NCBI GenBank assembly: GCA_945919165.1
Contig: CAMEIZ010000027.1
Coordinates: 1-14,247 of the forward strand
Origin: an uncultured Traorella sp.
GTDB taxonomy: Bacteria > Bacillota_I > Bacilli_A > Erysipelotrichales > Erysipelotrichaceae
Length of the DNA: 14,247 bases
Reading direction: 5' to 3'
The notes under the pieces were generated by a model, which had not been told where the DNA came from, searched no databases, and was given only the letters and a program-made list of their open reading frames with translations. Both the position numbers and the translations under genes were made by a program. Positions 5,551 through 12,821 of the stretch are shown here, in pieces. How positions within the stretch are numbered: the stretch's first letter is position 1; each line of letters starts with the position of its first letter.

Positions 5551-8070
5551 CTAAGATGAGCATACTTCGCATTCTTCAACTTCAAGTGATTGACTGCGAA
5601 TGTAATAGATTGTTTTGATTTTTTCATGATAAGCCAACAGATAAAGGTCTAAGATTTGACGAAGAGAATAATCATTTGTGATATACAGATTGAGTGATTG
5701 TGACTGATCAATGTGGCGCTGTCTAATACCAGCTGAACGTATGATCCAGCTTTGATCTATGCTGTGAGCCTGTTTATACAGCCAGAAGGTTTCAAAAGTG
5801 AGGTTTGGGGCAATACGAGGCATGATACTGCCTTTTTTTTCTTCAAGATAAAAACGATTCATAATAGGATCAATCGCGGCTGTAGTCCCCGAAATAATCG
5901 AAGTAGAGGATGTAGGAGCTATGGCTAAAAGATAACCGTTTCTTAAACCATTTTCATGTACTTGATGGGCTAACTCTAGCCATTTTTCTGACGTATATCC
6001 TCTTGATTGAAAATAACTTCCATCATCCCACGCACTGTTTTTAAAATAATCATATGGACCTTTTTCTTTCGCAAGTTCCATACTGGCAGAAATGGCATAA
6101 TAATTGATTTTTTCATAAAGCTGATCTACAAATTGAAGATGTTCTTCGCTTTCAAAAGGCAGAGTGAGATTGGTCAGCATATGGTGATAGCCGCTTGTCC
6201 CTAAACCAATAGCACGGTAATGAGCATTGGTGATTTTGGCATAAGGAAGCGGATAATAATTCAAAGATATCACGTTATCCAAAGCTCTTATCGTAACTGA
6301 AATCAGATGCTTCAGTTCTTCATCATTTTCAACATCTATTTTTCCTAATGTCAGACTTGCCAGATTACAGACAACAAAATCACCGCTCTTATGCGTATCG
6401 ACCACCACCTGTTCACCATCAACTTCTAAAATTTCTTGTTGGATATGTGAAATAGGACTCATATTCTGAGCAATTTCAGTACAGAGATTGCTGCAATAAA
6501 TCATGCCTTTATGTGAATTGGGATTTGCTTCATTGACATAATCACGATTAAATGCAAAAGGAGTACCTGTTTCAACTGCAGATTTGATGATTAAACGAAT
6601 ACAATCCTTTAAAATAATTTCCCGTTTTTCGATACGTTCATCCAAAACACAATCCCAATATTTACTTTCCCATTCCTTACCATAATAGTCTTCAAGACAA
6701 TATCCCTTGACAGTTTGAATTTCATGAGGACACATTAAATACCATGTTTGATTGAGATCTTTTTCTGCCATTTCCCAGAAAAGATTTGGATAGCAGACAG
6801 CAGGGAAAACATCATGGGCTTTTTGACGATCATCTCCATTATTCGTTTTCAGATTCAAAAATTCCGGAAGATCACGATGCCAGACATCTAAATAAACTGC
6901 CACTGCACCACTTCTAACTCCCAACTGATCAACCGCTACGGCTGTATCGTTGACAAGCTTGATCCAGGGAATAACACCTCCCGCAGCGCCCTTAAATCCT
7001 AAAATATCACTGCCATTAGCTCTAACCTTACCAAAATACATGCCCATTCCTCCACCCAGCTTACTCACTTTGGCAAAATTATCCAAGCTTTTATAAATGC
7101 CATCTAATGAGTCTTCAACGGTATCAATGAAACAGCTGGAAAGCTGATGATATGGTTTACGGGCATTGGACATGGTTGGCGTCGCCATTGTAACTTTTAA
7201 TGATGATAAAACTTCATAAAATTGTTTTGCCCATATTACCTTATGTTCTTTTTCAGGAATGGCAAGATGCATAGCAATCCCCATCATCATTTCCTGTGGT
7301 CTTTCAAGTGTTTTATGATCATGAGAATGAATCAGATAACGTTTATGAAGCAATAAAAGAGAGCTATATGTAAATAATTCATCATTTTTGAACTGAAATG
7401 TTTGTTCCAACTCATCAACTTCTTCTTTTGAATAGTTTTCAAGAATATAAGCACCATAATATTTCATCTCAGTCAGATATAAAAGCTTACCATAAAAGCT
7501 GTTGATCTGATGAATTTTTTCCTGTTCACTGATTTCAAGATCAATTTTCATCAAAAGAAAGCGGGCAGCAATCATTTCCCATTTTGGTGATTCAGGACGG
7601 ATCAGTTCCACACTGCATCGAATCAAAATATCCAATATGCTGTCCAAATTCATGTCCATTTTCGCATATGATTGTGCTTTGACAAATAAGGGCTGAAAAT
7701 CTTCATCAAATTCATTTAGAAGTTGTTTGATAAGCTTTAACAGCTTCTCATTAGGAAAAAGCTTTGAAAACTGGTTGATTAACTCACGTTTTTCTTTTCG
7801 TTTCTCTTTGTATATAATATAAGCTCTTGCCTCTTGAAAATAATGATATTCCATCAGACTTTCTTCAACCATGTCTTGGATTTCCTCAACACTGGTAATT
7901 TTATTTGAATGAAGATGTTCTTCAACAGTATCTTTGATTTTCTTGCAAATTGCATCTAAATGATTGATTGATATTTCATTTTGAGTACTTTGAAAAGCTT
8001 TTTGAATCGCTTTTCTTATTTTTTCATCATCATATTTCTGTAATTTCTGGTTTCGTTTTACAATGTTCAT
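5551..8070 (-). CDS. nrdA: Ribonucleotide reductase class I, alpha (catalytic) subunit
   Basis: 839 residues. It begins with an ATP-cone (about 1-95, NIVKRNQKLQKYDDEKIRKAI), the allosteric activity site. The catalytic barrel carries C313 (SSCF) and C568 (VCNLAS), the redox pair; N528, C530 and E532 (NLCTEI), with C530 the thiyl radical; and PTSSTS at 720-724. Y822-Y823 (KTIYYIR) take part in radical transfer. The tail ends with C834 and C837 (CEVC), which pass electrons from thioredoxin or glutaredoxin. The start is supported by AAAGGAG. It is the first gene of nrdAB, divergent from the barnase gene. I see no convincing NrdR box; a TATAAA with only a weak -35 lies at 8094-8099. Confidence 0.95.
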   Translation of the reverse strand: MNIVKRNQKLQKYDDEKIRKAIQKAFQSTQNEISINHLDAICKKIKDTVEEHLHSNKITSVEEIQDMVEESLMEYHYFQEARAYIIYKEKRKEKRELINQFSKLFPNEKLLKLIKQLLNEFDEDFQPLFVKAQSYAKMDMNLDSILDILIRCSVELIRPESPKWEMIAARFLLMKIDLEISEQEKIHQINSFYGKLLYLTEMKYYGAYILENYSKEEVDELEQTFQFKNDELFTYSSLLLLHKRYLIHSHDHKTLERPQEMMMGIAMHLAIPEKEHKVIWAKQFYEVLSSLKVTMATPTMSNARKPYHQLSSCFIDTVEDSLDGIYKSLDNFAKVSKLGGGMGMYFGKVRANGSDILGFKGAAGGVIPWIKLVNDTAVAVDQLGVRSGAVAVYLDVWHRDLPEFLNLKTNNGDDRQKAHDVFPAVCYPNLFWEMAEKDLNQTWYLMCPHEIQTVKGYCLEDYYGKEWESKYWDCVLDERIEKREIILKDCIRLIIKSAVETGTPFAFNRDYVNEANPNSHKGMIYCSNLCTEIAQNMSPISHIQQEILEVDGEQVVVDTHKSGDFVVCNLASLTLGKIDVENDEELKHLISVTIRALDNVISLNYYPLPYAKITNAHYRAIGLGTSGYHHMLTNLTLPFESEEHLQFVDQLYEKINYYAISASMELAKEKGPYDYFKNSAWDDGSYFQSRGYTSEKWLELAHQVHENGLRNGYLLAIAPTSSTSIISGTTAAIDPIMNRFYLEEKKGSIMPRIAPNLTFETFWLYKQAHSIDQSWIIRSAGIRQRHIDQSQSLNLYITNDYSLRQILDLYLLAYHEKIKTIYYIRSQSLEVEECEVCSS

Positions 8071-8093
8071 TACCTACTCCTTTCTGCCTTCAT

Positions 8094-8099
8094 TTTATA
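8094..8099 (-). promoter_or_regulatory. Weak -10 candidate for nrdAB
   Basis: TATAAA(AT) on the minus strand, 24 bases before the nrdA ATG; the -35 position (about 8117-8122) is a poor match. Tandem NrdR palindromes are not visible nearby. Confidence 0.35.
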
Positions 8100-8187
8100 G
8101 GATACCCAAATAATGAAAAAGTGATTTGACTGTGAAAAAAATGTAAATGAAATCAAAAGGGCAGCTATATGAAAAAAAGAAAAGATG

Positions 8188-8208
8188 TGATATAGTTGAA
8201 ATATATCA
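8188..8208. promoter_or_regulatory. Inverted repeat over the -10 of the barnase operon
   Basis: TGATATA (8188-8194), 7 bases, then TATATCA (8202-8208), a perfect inverted repeat. It contains TG-A-TATAGT, an extended -10 at 8191-8196, whose start site would lie near 8203, giving a leader of about 34 bases before the lipoprotein ATG. A repressor bound there would close the ribonuclease operon. The repeat is seen; its function is inferred. Confidence 0.5.
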
Positions 8209-8236
8209 TTTTAATTGATCTAAAGGAGATAATAAG

Positions 8237-8671
8237 ATGAAAAAGTATTTGAAAAAATGGATCATCATCAGCTTTGCTTTTCTTTTGTTGTTCACAGGTG
8301 GCTGTTCTAAAAAAGAAAGTGTCATCGAGAAAGATGGATGGTATTCCTCAAAAGAAGAGGTTGCCTTATATATTCAGACCTATGGCCAACTTCCAGAGAA
8401 TTATATTACGAAAGACCAGGCTATTCAGCTTGGCTGGAATAGTAAAGAAGGAAATTTGTGGAAAGTGGCAGAGGGTATGTCAATTGGTGGTGATATATTT
8501 GGAAATCGTGAAGGAATTTTGCCTGAAAGTGATGGACGAGTTTATTATGAGTGTGATATTGATTATGAAGGCGGCTATCGAAATGAAAAACGAATTGTGT
8601 TTTCAAATGATGGGCTAATCTATTATACTGAGGATCATTATGAAAGTTTTGAGGATTTAAATGATGAATAA
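8237..8671 (+). CDS. Barnase-type ribonuclease, predicted lipoprotein
   Basis: 144 residues. A signal peptide (basic KKYLKKW, hydrophobic core 9-19) ends in LFTGGC, a lipobox-like site with C23 as the lipidated residue, so the enzyme is probably anchored outside the membrane. The mature part aligns with barnase along its length. K59 (YITK), E105 (general base, YYECDIDY), R115 and R119 (GYRNEKR), H134 (general acid) and Y135 (DHY) match barnase K27, E73, R83, R87, H102 and Y103, so the RNase should be active. The start has AAAGGAG. Its 3' end overlaps the barstar gene by 11 bp. Role could be RNA scavenging or attack on neighbouring cells. The lipobox has T at -3, tolerated but not ideal, so full secretion is possible. 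Confidence 0.9.
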   Translation: MKKYLKKWIIISFAFLLLFTGGCSKKESVIEKDGWYSSKEEVALYIQTYGQLPENYITKDQAIQLGWNSKEGNLWKVAEGMSIGGDIFGNREGILPESDGRVYYECDIDYEGGYRNEKRIVFSNDGLIYYTEDHYESFEDLNDE

Positions 8672-8924
8672 AATTGTGATTAATTTAGATGCTTTTGATA
8701 ACATCAAAGAATTTCATCTGTGGCTAAAATATGAATGTGATTTTCCTGACTATTATGGATGTAATTTAGATGCTTTATATGACTGTTTAAGTGAATATCC
8801 TGTTTTTGAGTTTGAAATCGTGGATTCTGTCAAATATGAGAATTATCAGTCAAAATTGATAGATACGATACAAGACGCCGGCTGCAGTGTTTCTGTTGTT
8901 GATAAAAATCAAATTAACGAATAA
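8661..8924 (+). CDS. Barstar-family ribonuclease inhibitor
   Basis: 87 residues. The core PDYYGCNLDALYDCL (29-43) is the barstar helix that plugs the barnase active site. Y31, D37 and D41 correspond to barstar Y29, D35 and D39, the main contact residues; W38 is replaced by Y40. There is no signal peptide, so it guards the cytoplasm against pre-secretory ribonuclease. It starts inside the last codons of the ribonuclease gene (ATG ATG at 8661 and 8664, GAGG 6 bases upstream), so the pair is coupled and inhibitor follows toxin. The barstar loop with W44 is shortened here. The C-terminus ends shortly after a final strand (CSVSVV). Confidence 0.92.
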   Translation: MMNKIVINLDAFDNIKEFHLWLKYECDFPDYYGCNLDALYDCLSEYPVFEFEIVDSVKYENYQSKLIDTIQDAGCSVSVVDKNQINE

Positions 8925-8965
8925 ATCTGAATGATTTGATAAATCTTCAGTTTTGATGAGAAATG

Positions 8966-9027
8966 AAAAAAACGCAACATTAACGCATATATTTCTATTT
9001 TTGCGTTATTGTGCGTTTTTCTTTTTT
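8966..9027. terminator. Bidirectional terminator between barstar and the acetyltransferase
   Basis: A long stem: AAAAACGCA pairs with TGCGTTTTT and, inside it, TAACGCA with TGCGTTA, separated by a small internal loop. A-run on one side and T-run on the other serve both convergent genes. The ACGCA/TGCGT unit occurs twice in each arm. Confidence 0.85.
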
Positions 9028-9032
9028 TAAAA

Positions 9033-9782
9033 TTATAATTGGAATTTCTTTTTTAAATAGGTTTCATTTAAAAGATGATTGGTTACATAAGTTCCTTGAT
9101 AAAAGACAGCCCAATTATTCAATATGCAAGGAAGATTTTTTGCTTTTTCTAAGGAGTCTACAGCAATCAAATTGAGAGGTATATGGTTTTGATTGCAGTA
9201 TTCTTGTACCTGTTCAATGCAGTTTGGAATATAAGGACATTGTAAACCATAGTAAATTGTCATCTCTTCGCTGTCGATTTTCATTATCTTTGCATTTTCA
9301 GCAAAGTAGGGCTTTATTCCATGAAAGGACAGAGCTAATAGCTCATAGTCATTTCCTGCTGTGTCAACTACTTCAAATCCATATTTTTGAAAAAACTTTT
9401 TGTCAGACAGAAAAGGCTTTTTCTTTTTTGAACTAAGAACGCAAACCCCTTCTTTTCCTTTTTCTTTTGCATCTTTGATACAATATTCGAGAAGAGATTT
9501 TGCATATCCTTTTCCTTTAAAAGAGCCGGCAACCCAAAGACAATAAATATATAGATATTGATCTCCATGAATAGGCACCCAGGCTGTTTCCAAAGGTGCA
9601 TATTCTATGAATACTTTACCTTTTTCATCAAGTTTGCGGAAAACATGGCCTTCTGTCATTCTCTCTTTTAACCATTGTTTTTTTACAGCTACTCCCGTTT
9701 GATGTTTTTTATCAGAAATTGCACAACATAAGTGTTCCTGATCGATGTTTTCATTTGTTAAGTTGATAAATTGTTCACTCAT
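9033..9782 (-). CDS. GNAT N-acetyltransferase with YoaP-type C-terminal domain
   Basis: 249 residues. The N-terminal half is a GNAT fold; motif A is LWVAGSFKGKGYAKSLLEYC (82-101), with KGKGYA as the acetyl-CoA pyrophosphate loop, and KKFFQKYGFEVVD (128-140) is the usual end motif. Residues from about 155 on resemble the YoaP extension, a thioredoxin-like piece with GLQCPYIPNC (179-188). YoaP-type proteins are widespread in Firmicutes without a settled substrate. GGAGG lies 8 bases before the ATG. It is a single-gene unit, divergent from the MFS transporter. Domain call is firm; target of acetylation is unknown. Confidence 0.85.
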   Translation of the reverse strand: MSEQFINLTNENIDQEHLCCAISDKKHQTGVAVKKQWLKERMTEGHVFRKLDEKGKVFIEYAPLETAWVPIHGDQYLYIYCLWVAGSFKGKGYAKSLLEYCIKDAKEKGKEGVCVLSSKKKKPFLSDKKFFQKYGFEVVDTAGNDYELLALSFHGIKPYFAENAKIMKIDSEEMTIYYGLQCPYIPNCIEQVQEYCNQNHIPLNLIAVDSLEKAKNLPCILNNWAVFYQGTYVTNHLLNETYLKKKFQL

Positions 9783-9805
9783 ATCAATTTCCTCCAGCTA
9801 ACCGT

Positions 9806-9830
9806 ATTATAGCATATTGACAGCATATGC
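9806..9830 (-). promoter_or_regulatory. Extended -10 promoter with inverted repeat for the acetyltransferase
   Basis: Minus strand TG-C-TATAAT, with the -10 at 9806-9811, is an extended -10. Just upstream GCATAT (9812-9817) and ATATGC (9825-9830) form a perfect inverted repeat around 7 bases, overlapping the spacer, a possible operator. Confidence 0.55.
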
Positions 9831-9864
9831 CAGGTTTCCTATTTTAAGTTTTTTAAGCTTTATC

Positions 9865-9876
9865 AAGCAATTGCTT
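9865..9876. promoter_or_regulatory. 12-bp palindrome upstream of the MFS transporter
   Basis: AAGCAATTGCTT is a perfect palindrome in the divergent space between acetyltransferase and transporter. MarR- or TetR-type regulators bind sites of this kind near transporter genes. No such regulator gene is present in the window, so the link is weak. Confidence 0.4.
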
Positions 9877-9968
9877 AATATTTAGAAAATTTTTAATCGA
9901 TCAAATCAATAAAAAAATAGAAATGTTCAAATGAATCGTGTAAAATATAGCAGTTGGAGGCGAAGGAT

Positions 9969-11135
9969 ATGAAAAAGAATCGGGGCTTCATCATATTGTG
10001 TATTTGTTATTTGCTGTATTATATAACTTTAGGTGTCTATTCGCCATATCTGAACGTTTACTATGAACGTGTGGGATTAAATGGATCCCAGATTGGTTTA
10101 ATTAATTCATGCGGATATATTGCTGCAATGGTTTTTTCACCTCTTTGGGGAAATATCACGGATAAAACACATCGTTATAAAACAATGATTTCTGTTTTAA
10201 TGATGGCAACAGCTCTTACAGGAATCATCTGGCAGAAGCAGACACTATTCATATGGATTTTTATTTTAAGCCTTTTTATGAATATCTTTAGAAGCAATAT
10301 AGGAAATCTGTTTGATGGTTTCAGTATGCAATTCTGCAAAGAGTATCGGAAAGAATACTCCATGGTTCGTTCGATGGGCAGTCTTGGTTATTTAATTGGA
10401 AGTTTTGTAATAGCTAATCTCTTGTTTCAGTTTTTGCATCTTCAAGGCCCTTATATGCAGGTATTATTAATTATCAGCGTTTTAACAGTGGCTTTGTTAA
10501 CAACAGTACCAAATCCTCATTTTGAAGCAGAAAAGAAAAAACATGATTTTATCAGCAATATGAAAGAGCTGATAAGAAATCATGATTATTTATTTGTATT
10601 GGCAATTAGTTTTTTTACTGTTATGGTCATGGATACAACCGTGAGTTATTTGGGCAATCATTTGATTATGACGCTTCATTTAGATGATTCATCGATAGGA
10701 CTCAGTACTTTTGCCATGGTTCTTCCTGAGGTTTTCATTGTCATGCAGATTCATCGATTTATTCATAAATATGGAATCAGAAAAGTATACTTACTGGCTT
10801 GCTTCACTCAAATGCTTCGTTGTGGTGTTTATGCGTTGAGTACGAATTTAGCTGTAATTCTGCTTGTCAGCTGTGTTCATGGGATTATGATAGGAGTAGG
10901 GAGTGTGGGTGTTTTTTCCTTTATTCATAAAAAAGTTCCTGAGTATATGCTGGCAACAGCAATGACACTATATGGAGGTTTTACGGTTATCGGCTACGCA
11001 GTGCTTTCACAATTGTATGGCTGGATCTATCAGTTGGCGGGTTCAAATATGATTTTTGTTGTGACATTGATTTTTGCGGCTATTGCCGGACTGATGATTT
11101 TTAAAAGCAAACGTTTTGATGATGTTACAGATTAA
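9969..11135 (+). CDS. Major facilitator superfamily transporter (12 TM, MFS_1-like)
   Basis: 388 residues, almost entirely hydrophobic with about 12 transmembrane segments in two halves split by a charged loop (EAEKKKHDFISNMKEL). The N-terminal YITLGVYSPYLNVYYERVGLNGSQIGLI and the loop 2-3 motif WGNITDKTHRYK resemble the MFS_1-like/LacY-like group. Substrate is not predictable; a drug or small nutrient is possible. I chose the ATG at 9969 because GGAGG lies 8 bases before it; a TTG at 9954 would sit before the ribosome-binding site. The gene is alone in its transcription unit and ends at a strong shared terminator. Confidence 0.85.
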   Translation: MKKNRGFIILCICYLLYYITLGVYSPYLNVYYERVGLNGSQIGLINSCGYIAAMVFSPLWGNITDKTHRYKTMISVLMMATALTGIIWQKQTLFIWIFILSLFMNIFRSNIGNLFDGFSMQFCKEYRKEYSMVRSMGSLGYLIGSFVIANLLFQFLHLQGPYMQVLLIISVLTVALLTTVPNPHFEAEKKKHDFISNMKELIRNHDYLFVLAISFFTVMVMDTTVSYLGNHLIMTLHLDDSSIGLSTFAMVLPEVFIVMQIHRFIHKYGIRKVYLLACFTQMLRCGVYALSTNLAVILLVSCVHGIMIGVGSVGVFSFIHKKVPEYMLATAMTLYGGFTVIGYAVLSQLYGWIYQLAGSNMIFVVTLIFAAIAGLMIFKSKRFDDVTD

Positions 11136-11136
11136 G

Positions 11137-11178
11137 AAAAGATGAGGTTTCATGGATAGCATGAAATCTCATCTTTTT
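11137..11178. terminator. Bidirectional terminator between the MFS and pentapeptide genes
   Basis: AAAAGATGAGGTTTCATG pairs with CATGAAATCTCATCTTTT around the loop GATAG, about 18 bp with a single G-T wobble, with T-run on both strands. It starts right after the MFS stop and touches the last codon of the pentapeptide gene. Confidence 0.92.
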
Positions 11179-11791
11179 ACTCTTTAATAACAATTCCCAA
11201 AAGTTTGGATAATTCAATTGCCTGAAAGGCATTGACCATGATACCCGGTATACAATCTGAAGTCAGTGTAATACCATTTAGATCGCTGGTACTGAAGTCC
11301 AGATCTTTTAATGGTGTATGAATGAATTCAGCCTGAGTGAAGCAGCATTCATCTATTTCACTGTCTTGAATTTTCGTATCTACAAAACGCGATTCACAAA
11401 GATTGCTTTGTATGATTTTGCTGTTTTTGATTCGACTCCCTGAAAAATTACATAATGACATCTGGTTGCCAATTAACTGCACATCTGATAAATCCGTATC
11501 AATGAAATCACAGCCAATCATACGACAGTTTTTAAATAAAACCCGATGGAAAAGACTATTGGAGAAATCCATACCTGAACAGTCACAATTTTCAAATATG
11601 ACATCCATGAAATCACATTGACAGAAATGACTTTTTTGAAAGGTTACATGATGAAACAGACATTCATCCAGTTTTATATCATCTTTTTGAATGTGAATAT
11701 CCATATTTGAATATTCACTTGCAATCCATTCATCATCGATTTTTGTTTTGATTTCTAAATAGGAAAGTCTGGGTTCTTTGCATTTATTCAT
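11177..11791 (-). CDS. Pentapeptide-repeat protein, Qnr/MfpA-like
   Basis: 204 residues. Large hydrophobic residues occur every fifth position without a break from L41 to L176 (F46, F51, F56, F61, F66, C71, F76 ... F151, F156, L161, F166, L171), about 28 repeats forming a right-handed quadrilateral beta-helix. The C-terminal part, LKDLDFSTSDLNG and then ELSKLLGIVIKE, resembles the Qnr tail that caps the helix and dimerises. Qnr/MfpA proteins mimic DNA and bind gyrase, protecting it from quinolones or toxins. Qnr proteins carry loops that interrupt the repeats; none is seen here, so gyrase protection is only a possibility. No ribosome-binding site is visible before the ATG, and promoter position suggests a leaderless mRNA. 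Confidence 0.82.
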   Translation of the reverse strand: MNKCKEPRLSYLEIKTKIDDEWIASEYSNMDIHIQKDDIKLDECLFHHVTFQKSHFCQCDFMDVIFENCDCSGMDFSNSLFHRVLFKNCRMIGCDFIDTDLSDVQLIGNQMSLCNFSGSRIKNSKIIQSNLCESRFVDTKIQDSEIDECCFTQAEFIHTPLKDLDFSTSDLNGITLTSDCIPGIMVNAFQAIELSKLLGIVIKE

Positions 11792-11797
11792 GATTCA

Positions 11798-11826
11798 ATT
11801 ATATTTTTGAATATGAACTTTTTCAA
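11798..11826 (-). promoter_or_regulatory. Promoter of the pentapeptide gene, leaderless geometry
   Basis: Minus strand TTGAAA (11821-11826), a 17-base spacer and a perfect TATAAT (11798-11803). Only six bases separate the -10 from the ATG, so transcription is expected to start at or within a base or two of the start codon, leaving no room for a Shine-Dalgarno sequence. Confidence 0.75.
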
Positions 11827-11829
11827 GAA

Positions 11830-12510
11830 CTACGCGTATTTTTTTAATAAAGCTTCTTTTTTGTCATCACCTGTGATGTCACCTGTAGAGAAATACCAGG
11901 TATAATCTTTGAACTGATTAATAATTTCTTTTAAGCCTTGCAGATATTTTTGCTTTTCGTTTTCGTTTAAAGCATTAATACAAGCTTCATCAAAAATATC
12001 ACCACAGAACAGAGATTTATTCTCATGATCTGCCATCATACATCCATTGACTTTTGTTTTGTCATTTGCAACAATTTCAATGACTTTACCACCTAAAGCA
12101 TATTTACTTCCATTTGATACAGTTGAAAACATTTCCGGCATAAAACCAGCTTCAAATTCAGTCAGTTTTTCCTGATTATCAATCCAATCATCCTGTACAC
12201 CGTGTGTCAGGGTATCAATTCCATGAGCTTCATTAAGAATATGCACGAGCTCAAATTTTTTATTGGCACCGGAATGATATGCACATGCATGTGAATTAAA
12301 TACAGTTGGAACCGTACTTGTCAGTGTAAAAATGAGTTTTTTCATACGCCCGATTCCACATCCGGTATCTAAAAGAATACTTTGATTATCTCCTGAAATT
12401 AAATAAGAGGTTGTCTTAGTATCCTTGTAATTCTCACTGATAGCAATTGTACCATTACCACAGTCATAAACATGAAACCATCCTAAATTGTGAAAAACTT
12501 CTTTTAACAT
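11830..12510 (-). CDS. Metallo-beta-lactamase-fold protein with degenerate metal site, T-box controlled
   Basis: 226 residues. The fold is recognisable from TSYLISGDNQSILLDTGCG (35-53) and LFCGDIFDEA (167-176, D171). The metal motif HxHxDH, however, reads HACAYH (74-79): the second His is Cys and the Asp is Tyr, so normal two-metal hydrolysis is doubtful. The enzyme may bind one metal or do something else. The ATG at 12510 has AGGAGG 8 bases upstream; a start at 12546 would lie inside the leader terminator. The gene is read from a T-box leader, so it is made when one amino acid is scarce, pointing to amino-acid or peptide metabolism. Its substrate is unknown. Confidence 0.8.
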   Translation of the reverse strand: MLKEVFHNLGWFHVYDCGNGTIAISENYKDTKTTSYLISGDNQSILLDTGCGIGRMKKLIFTLTSTVPTVFNSHACAYHSGANKKFELVHILNEAHGIDTLTHGVQDDWIDNQEKLTEFEAGFMPEMFSTVSNGSKYALGGKVIEIVANDKTKVNGCMMADHENKSLFCGDIFDEACINALNENEKQKYLQGLKEIINQFKDYTWYFSTGDITGDDKKEALLKKYA

Positions 12511-12529
12511 TTTCTTTTCCTCCTTAAAT

Positions 12530-12557
12530 AAAAAAAATCGTCTCATATAGAGACGAT
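12530..12557 (-). terminator. Intrinsic terminator of the T-box leader
   Basis: Minus strand ATCGTCTC, loop TATAT, GAGACGAT, then eight T. It is placed directly after the T-box sequence and before the ribosome-binding site, as required for tRNA-dependent antitermination. Confidence 0.92.
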
Positions 12558-12753
12558 AAAAAATCGCGGTACCACTCTAATTGCTGCCAAAAAAACAGCC
12601 ACCTCAATTCATAACGCTGAATCTGCGTCCTGACCTACTGTTGCTTCAATCAGAATCTCCCAGGGGCGTTCGTGAAGTTTCATTCCTGTCTGACTTCCAC
12701 TCTGTTCAGACTCGCTATAGGATGAAGACAGCCTACTTTTCCTGATCCTCGAT
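12530..12753 (-). promoter_or_regulatory. T-box leader (tRNA-sensing riboswitch), possible Arg specifier
   Basis: The T-box core AGAGTGGTACCGCG (12565-12578, minus strand) is near consensus and includes the UGG that pairs with the uncharged tRNA CCA end. Stem I is visible: CAGG/CCTG lower stem, AGTA on the 5' side, CATCC with GGAATG, and a distal hairpin GTCTGA/TCAGAC whose loop contains AGAGTGGAAG. On the 3' side of the specifier loop GAA is followed by CGC (12666-12668), which would specify arginine. The helix just above the specifier loop is imperfect, so another frame, for example TTC (Phe), is not excluded. Element identity is secure; the amino acid is tentative. Confidence 0.88.
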
Positions 12754-12759
12754 GAGTTC

Positions 12760-12787
12760 ATTATATATGATTTGAAAAAGAAGTCAA
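12760..12787 (-). promoter_or_regulatory. Promoter of the T-box transcript
   Basis: Minus strand TTGACT (12782-12787), a 16-base spacer and a perfect TATAAT (12760-12765). Start near 12753. It lies about 35 bases after the AraC-type gene, so the T-box unit is separate from it. Confidence 0.75.
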
Positions 12788-12821
12788 GAAGAAAATGAAA
12801 GAAATTTCAATAAAATGAAAA

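Noticed and set aside
5551..8070. Possible intein or split in nrdA
   Set aside because: All catalytic blocks follow in order without a Hint-type insertion; length is explained by the ATP-cone and usual barrel.
8071..8236. NrdR boxes upstream of nrdA
   Set aside because: No tandem 16-bp sites resembling the NrdR consensus; only an unrelated TGATATA/TATATCA repeat.
8274..8618. Plus-strand open frame in another frame inside the barnase gene
   Set aside because: Shadow of the ribonuclease gene; no start signal and no homology I recognise.
9954..9968. TTG start for the MFS transporter
   Set aside because: It overlaps the GGAGG box that serves the ATG at 9969.
12511..12546. Longer start for the MBL-fold protein
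   Set aside because: It would lie in the T-box terminator hairpin; the ATG at 12510 has AGGAGG.
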